A stretch of DNA of 64,000 bases from an uncultured Eubacteriales bacterium (lineage in GTDB: Bacteria; Bacillota; Clostridia; Oscillospirales; CAG-272): the NCBI GenBank assembly GCA_900546695.1, contig URDX01000009.1, positions 4,978 to 68,977 of the forward strand, read 5' to 3'. How positions within the stretch are numbered: the first letter of the stretch is position 1; the number at the start of each line of letters is the position of its first letter. This document shows, in pieces, positions 60,053-64,000 of the stretch. The position numbers and the translations under genes are program-made. The notes under the pieces are model-generated. The model was not told the origin of the DNA, did not search any database, and saw only the letters and a program-made list of their open reading frames with translations.

Positions 60053-60277
60053 ATGACACTGCGTGAACTGCCGCTCGGAAAGAGCGCGAAGGTCGTAAAG
60101 CTCACCGGAGAGGGAGCTATCAAGCGTAGGATTATGGACATGGGTATTACAAAGGGGACAGAGCTTATCGTCCGTAAGGTCGCACCGCTCGGAGATCCGA
60201 TCGAGATCACCGTCCGCGGCTATGAGCTTTCGCTGCGCAAGGCAGATGCCGAGCGTATCGAGGTCGAGCTGCTGTAA
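60053..60277 (+). CDS. feoA: FeoA, second copy
   Basis: This 74-residue protein starts after AGGAGG. The sequence MTLRELPLGKSAKVVKLTGE, AIKRRIMDMGITKGTELIVR, APLGDPIEITVRGYELSLRK is the standard FeoA, closer to the canonical type than the first copy because it has the GDPIE turn. It lies 32 bp after the first and 94 bp before feoB. Confidence 0.93.
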   Translation: MTLRELPLGKSAKVVKLTGEGAIKRRIMDMGITKGTELIVRKVAPLGDPIEITVRGYELSLRKADAERIEVELL

Positions 60278-60371
60278 TTCATGCCCTGCGCAAGGTTATA
60301 ATCGGTCGGATTGACCGCTCAAAGCTCCGACGGAGCAGATTCAGAAGGATCAGAAAGGAAGCATTAATAAG

Positions 60372-62867
60372 ATGAACATCAGAATTGCCCTTGCAGGAAA
60401 CCCTAACTGCGGCAAAACAACACTTTTTAACGCCCTGACGGGCTCAAACCAGTTCGTCGGTAACTGGCCGGGCGTTACGGTCGAAAAGAAGGAAGGTAAG
60501 CTGAAAAAGCACGAGGGTGTAATTATCACCGACCTTCCCGGTATCTATTCGCTCTCGCCCTACACCCTTGAGGAGGTCGTAGCGAGAAACGTTCTTATCG
60601 GCGAGCGTCCCGATGCTATACTCAATATCATCGACGGTACGAACCTTGAGCGTAACCTTTACCTCACTACCCAGCTCACCGAGCTCGGTATCCCGGTAGT
60701 AGTTGCCGTCAACATGATGGACGTTGTCAAGAAGAACGGAGATAAGATTGATATCTCCGAGCTCTCCCGTCAGCTTGGCTGCAAGGTAGTTGAGATTTCG
60801 GCTCTTAAGGGAACGGGTATCACGGAGGCTGCAGAGACTGCTATCGACGCTGCTAAGAACGGCAAGACCATCCCCATGCATACATTTTCCGGTCCCGTCG
60901 AGCACGCTATCGCGCATATCGAGGAGGCTGCGGTACATAATATGCCCGAGGAGCAGCAGCGTTGGTATGCCGTCAAGGTGTTCGAGCGCGACGAAAAGGT
61001 TCTCGAGACGCTTAACATCCCCGCCGATGTAAAGAAGCACATCGAGTCCGACATCGCTGCTGCAGAGAAGGAGCTCGACGACGACGCAGAGAGCATCATC
61101 ACCAACGAGCGCTATATCTACATTGCTGATATGATAAAGTCCTGCTATAAGAAAAAGAGCGCAGGAAAGCTTTCCACCTCCGATAAGATCGACCGCATCG
61201 TAACAAACCGTTTCCTCGGTCTGCCGATTTTCGCGGTAGTTATGTTTATCGTTTATTGGGTAGCAATGGTCGGTGTCGGCGCACCCGCGACCGACTGGGC
61301 TAACGACGGTTTGTTCGGCGACGGTTGGTTCCTCCTCGGAATCGGTTCCTCCGATTATGAGGATGTTTCGGGCGAGTACAGCGACGCTATGAACGCTGTA
61401 AACGCTTACTATGAGCTTGACACAGAGGCTGAGGACTTTGATGCCGATGCTGCTCTCGCAGCTATGGAGGCTGTTAAGTCCGCAGACAAGACCGCTGCCG
61501 TTGAGGTAGAGGATGAGGAGACACTTGAGGTCTCCGATATGACCGTTTATTTTGACAAGGTTCCCGATAACCTCTCTGAGGAGGACAAGGAGTCCACCAT
61601 CGGTGTTTCTTACCTTGAGGCTGTCGATTACTTCAAGGAGAACGGCTTTGACGAGCCCGATCCCGCAGACTACGGACCCTACATCCCCGGTATCCCGGTT
61701 CTTATCGGCAGCGGCCTTGAGAAGGCAGGCGCTGCTGACTGGCTCAGCGGTCTGATCCTTGACGGTATCGTTGCAGGTGTCGGCGCCGTTCTCGGCTTCG
61801 TACCTCAGATGCTCGTCCTCTTCCTGATGCTTGCATTCCTTGAGGCATGCGGCTACATGGCTCGTATCGCATTCGTCCTCGACCGTGTATTCCGTAAGTT
61901 CGGTCTGTCGGGTAAGTCCTTCATTCCTATGCTTATCGGTACAGGCTGCGGCGTTCCCGGTATCATGGCTTCGCGTACCATCGAGAATGAGCGCGACCGC
62001 CGTATGACCATCATGACAACTACGTTTATCCCCTGCGGCGCAAAGGTTCCTTTCATCTCCATGATAGCAGGTGCTATCTTCGGCGGCTCTGCATGGGTCG
62101 CAACAAGCGCATACTTCATTGGTATGGCTGCCATCGTTATCTCGGGTATCATGCTTAAGAAGACCAAGATGTTCGCAGGTGACCCCGCTCCTTTCGTTAT
62201 GGAGCTTCCCGCATATCACCTTCCTACCGTTTCCAACGTTCTCCGTTCCATGTGGGAGCGCGGCTGGTCGTTCATTAAGAAGGCAGGTACAATAATCCTG
62301 CTCTCGACCATCTTTGTATGGTTCACCACCTACTTCGGATTCACCGATACAGGCTTCAGAATGCTTGCTGAGGACGAGATCGAGCTCTCCATCCTTGCTA
62401 AAATCGGCGGCTTTATCGCTCCTATCTTCGCACCTCTCGGCTGGGGCAACTGGCAGGCGGCTGTCGCATCCATTACGGGTCTTGTTGCAAAGGAGAACAT
62501 CGTCGGCACCCTCGGTATCCTCTACGGCGGCGGAGACGCAACCGTTTGGCAGACCATCGGTCAGGCATTCACCGAGGTCACCGGTTACTCCTTCCTCGTA
62601 TTCAACCTGCTTTGCGCACCCTGCTTCGCAGCTATCGGCGCTATCAAGCGTGAGATGAACAACGCTGAGTGGACCTGGTTCGCTATCGCATATCAGTGCG
62701 GCTTCGCATATGTTATCGCGCTCATGGTTAACCAGTTCGGCGGCGCGTTCACCGGCAACCTGAACGTTGTAGGTCTTATCTTCGCCGTTATTGCACTCCT
62801 CGCTATCCTCTACATGCTCTTCATCAAGAAGTACAAGGAAGCGACCAAGCTGTCCGCGCGCGTCTGA
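60372..62867 (+). CDS. feoB: Ferrous iron transporter FeoB with acidic periplasmic-type insertion
   Basis: This 831-residue protein has an N-terminal GTPase domain: G1 ALAGNPNCGKTTLFN (6-20), switch I NWPGVTVEKKEG, G3 DLPGIYSL, G4 VNMMD, G5 SALKGTG. The helical regulatory domain runs to about 270. The membrane part has the two Gate motifs with conserved Cys: GTGCGVPGIMASRTIEN and CGAKVPFIS. Between helix 1 and the next membrane segment (about 310-460), about 130 residues rich in Asp/Glu/Ala form an extra loop not present in Escherichia coli FeoB. It imports Fe2+. Codon use is strongly biased to optimal codons. Confidence 0.94.
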   Translation: MNIRIALAGNPNCGKTTLFNALTGSNQFVGNWPGVTVEKKEGKLKKHEGVIITDLPGIYSLSPYTLEEVVARNVLIGERPDAILNIIDGTNLERNLYLTTQLTELGIPVVVAVNMMDVVKKNGDKIDISELSRQLGCKVVEISALKGTGITEAAETAIDAAKNGKTIPMHTFSGPVEHAIAHIEEAAVHNMPEEQQRWYAVKVFERDEKVLETLNIPADVKKHIESDIAAAEKELDDDAESIITNERYIYIADMIKSCYKKKSAGKLSTSDKIDRIVTNRFLGLPIFAVVMFIVYWVAMVGVGAPATDWANDGLFGDGWFLLGIGSSDYEDVSGEYSDAMNAVNAYYELDTEAEDFDADAALAAMEAVKSADKTAAVEVEDEETLEVSDMTVYFDKVPDNLSEEDKESTIGVSYLEAVDYFKENGFDEPDPADYGPYIPGIPVLIGSGLEKAGAADWLSGLILDGIVAGVGAVLGFVPQMLVLFLMLAFLEACGYMARIAFVLDRVFRKFGLSGKSFIPMLIGTGCGVPGIMASRTIENERDRRMTIMTTTFIPCGAKVPFISMIAGAIFGGSAWVATSAYFIGMAAIVISGIMLKKTKMFAGDPAPFVMELPAYHLPTVSNVLRSMWERGWSFIKKAGTIILLSTIFVWFTTYFGFTDTGFRMLAEDEIELSILAKIGGFIAPIFAPLGWGNWQAAVASITGLVAKENIVGTLGILYGGGDATVWQTIGQAFTEVTGYSFLVFNLLCAPCFAAIGAIKREMNNAEWTWFAIAYQCGFAYVIALMVNQFGGAFTGNLNVVGLIFAVIALLAILYMLFIKKYKEATKLSARV

Positions 62868-62982
62868 CGGGAATCGAGCCATACAGTCGCTCCGCCGCGC
62901 TCGCGCCGGCTGAGCGGCCCGTTCCCGGCGCACATCTGCGAGCACCGGCGAAACGGATTTCCAACGAAAGGAGTCTTCCGAA

Positions 62983-63159
62983 ATGTTAACATGGATCTCT
63001 GAGAATCTTGCAACAATCCTGATTTGTCTGGCACTTGTGCTGATGGTGGTCGGTATCCTCATCGGAATGCGGCGAGACAAGAAGAAAGGCAAGTCCACCT
63101 GCGGTAACAATTGTGCCCACTGCGCAATGGCAGGCTCCTGTCACAGTCACAAAAAGTGA
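62983..63159 (+). CDS. FeoB-associated Cys-rich membrane protein
   Basis: This 58-residue protein starts at MLTWISENLATIL (62983) after AAAGGAG. One transmembrane helix (about 9-30) is followed by a basic stretch RRDKKKGKS and a Cys/His tail CGNNCAHCAMAGSCHSH (40-56). This matches the small FeoB-associated Cys-rich proteins usually encoded after feoB, possibly helping iron hand-over. It lies 115 bp after feoB on the same strand. Confidence 0.88.
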   Translation: MLTWISENLATILICLALVLMVVGILIGMRRDKKKGKSTCGNNCAHCAMAGSCHSHKK

Positions 63160-63167
63160 TTTTTAAC

Positions 63168-63197
63168 GGAGGCGCAGAATTTCGGTTCTGCGCCTCC
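63168..63197. terminator. Strong hairpin after the feo cluster
   Basis: GGAGGCGCAGAA (63168-63179) pairs perfectly with TTCTGCGCCTCC (63186-63197), loop TTTCGG. It is followed by CGACTTTAATT, a poor U-run. It may terminate the feo transcript or be an RNA stem before the next gene. Confidence 0.65.
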
Positions 63198-63267
63198 CGA
63201 CTTTAATTCGATCGGCGCCGTGCGTTCCAAAACGGCGGCGCCCAATTCTGGAAAGGAGTAGACCCCT

Positions 63268-63645
63268 GTGGAGGAACCGATCGTATTGACTGCTTCCAAC
63301 ATCCGCTATCTGCTGGCTATGAAGGAGCTGGACCACGATGGCAGCGGCGTGCGATGCAGCGCGATTGCCAATGCGCTTCGGCTTTCCAAGCCCAGCGTTC
63401 ATAATATGATGAACACGTTCCGGCGGCTCGGTCTGGTGCAGAAGGACGCCTATCGCGCCTGCTTTTTCACCGACCGGGGCAATGAGATCGCCGCACGGTA
63501 CGGAAAATATTACCGCCTCGTGTCCGAATCGCTGCAGGACAGTTTTCCTGCTCTTGAGGACGCACAGACGGCGGCGTTTTCGCTGCTGGCGTCGATCCCG
63601 GAGGATCGGCTGACGCAGCTCGAGGAGAAAAGAAACGAGGGCTAA
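63268..63645 (+). CDS. DtxR-family regulator, second in the region
   Basis: This 125-residue protein uses GTG at 63268, 9 nt after GGAAAGGAG. The winged HTH is LTASNIRYLLAMKELDHDGS, AIANALRLSKPSVHNMMNTF, LGLVQKDAYRACFFTDRGNE, as in DtxR/MntR proteins. The dimerisation part is short (AARYGKYYRLVSESLQDSFP), and the metal ligands of the family (Cys/Glu/His in helix 4) are not all visible. It is followed after 3 bp by an ABC ATPase gene, so it probably regulates that transporter or the feo genes. No Ile codon here is ATA, unlike most of the window. Confidence 0.78.
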   Translation: MEEPIVLTASNIRYLLAMKELDHDGSGVRCSAIANALRLSKPSVHNMMNTFRRLGLVQKDAYRACFFTDRGNEIAARYGKYYRLVSESLQDSFPALEDAQTAAFSLLASIPEDRLTQLEEKRNEG

Positions 63646-63648
63646 GAA

Positions 63649-64000
63649 ATGGCAATTGTTGAAATGAAGGACGTCAGCCGCGTCTATACCAGCGGCGACC
63701 ATGAGTGCCGCGCGCTCGACCATGTGAACCTGTCCCTCGAGGAGGGAAAATTCATCGTCATTCTTGGGCCGAGCGGCGCGGGCAAAAGCACGCTGCTGAA
63801 CTTGCTCGGCGGCCTTGACAGCCCGACGGGCGGCAGCATCGTCGTCGACGGGCGCGATATTTCCGGCCTGACGCGCGACGAGCTGGCGGAATACCGCGCG
63901 GCGTAGGTCGGCTTTGTGTTTCAATTTTATAATCTTGTGCCGACGCTGACCGTGCATGAAAACGTCACGCTCGTCAAGGAGATCGCGCCGGAGGCGCTCT
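63649..64000 (+). pseudogene. MacB/LolD-type ABC ATPase with in-frame stop, partial
   Basis: The frame starts at MAIVEMKDVSRVYTSGDHEC with Walker A LGPSGAGKSTLLNLLGGLD (about 38-56). It then meets TAG at 63904-63906. Past the stop the same frame continues with perfect family sequence: VGFVFQFYNLVPTLTVHENV, the Q-loop region of MacB-type ATPases, to the window edge. A C-to-T change in a CAG codon would explain the stop. This is either a true nonsense mutation or an assembly or consensus error. The partner permease should follow outside the window. Confidence 0.8.

Noticed and set aside
60444..63110. Very long minus-strand open frame opposite feoB
   Set aside because: Antisense to a strongly supported feoB, with composition of a shadow frame and no recognisable motif.

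Overview
This window looks like a chromosomal segment of an anaerobic, moderately GC-rich Clostridia member, most like the Oscillospirales/Ruminococcaceae. The reasons are: AGGAGG-type ribosome sites and TTGACA-17-TATAAT promoters; a RicT/PSP1 gene next to holB; a tandem T-box leader; a 2-hydroxyacyl-CoA dehydratase-type activase; Feo ferrous-iron uptake; clostridial ferredoxin; and a secreted protein ending in a type I dockerin. No rRNA, tRNA, CRISPR array, insertion sequence or prophage was found. The organism call is inference from gene content.

Layout. 1-7.7 kb (minus): a truncated secreted CBM9-like protein, a CoA-dehydratase activase system split over two genes, and mtaB. 8-10.7 kb (plus): a secreted CHAP/peptidoglycan-binding/CBM9-like/dockerin protein. 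10.9-16.7 kb (minus): a type II topoisomerase A subunit, a HEAT protein, a small sugar-acid type cluster (SDR, ASRT-family protein, TIM-barrel isomerase) and a membrane protein. 17-22.4 kb (plus): holB-ricT-ferredoxin-trmN6-rsmI, matching the order holB-yaaT-yabA-yabB-yazA-rsmI of Bacillus subtilis but with a ferredoxin at the yabA position. 22.5-25.7 kb (minus): a TrpXYZ-type ABC importer behind a long leader with a terminator/antiterminator arrangement. 26-34 kb: murI, a GH95 fucosidase, a GT-C-like membrane protein, Mrp/NBP35, a DUF218 protein and a PfoR-like EIIC. 35.1-46.8 kb (plus): a complete branched-chain amino acid operon, ilvA-ridA-leuA-leuC-leuD-leuB-ilvB-ilvN-ilvC-ilvD. 46.9-58.8 kb: a DUF815 ATPase, a CaCA antiporter, a heterodimeric ABC exporter divergent from a LysR regulator, an E2-like acyltransferase coupled to an acyl-CoA synthetase, and a Gfo/Idh/MocA oxidoreductase. 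59-64 kb: a DtxR-type repressor divergent from feoA-feoA-feoB-FeoB-associated protein, a second DtxR-type regulator, and an ABC ATPase gene interrupted by a stop codon at the window edge.

Most interesting features. The leader of the BCAA operon holds two complete T-box sensing modules, about 184 nt apart. Their specifiers are read here as CTC (Leu) and ATC (Ile), but there is only one antiterminator/terminator, so the RNA may integrate leucine and isoleucine tRNA charging over one operon that makes both. The importer leader at 25.7-26.0 kb is a candidate riboswitch or other attenuator that I cannot assign to a family. The feo promoter carries DtxR-like dyads exactly at the start site, opposite a DtxR-family gene. 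The E2-like protein has lost its catalytic His.
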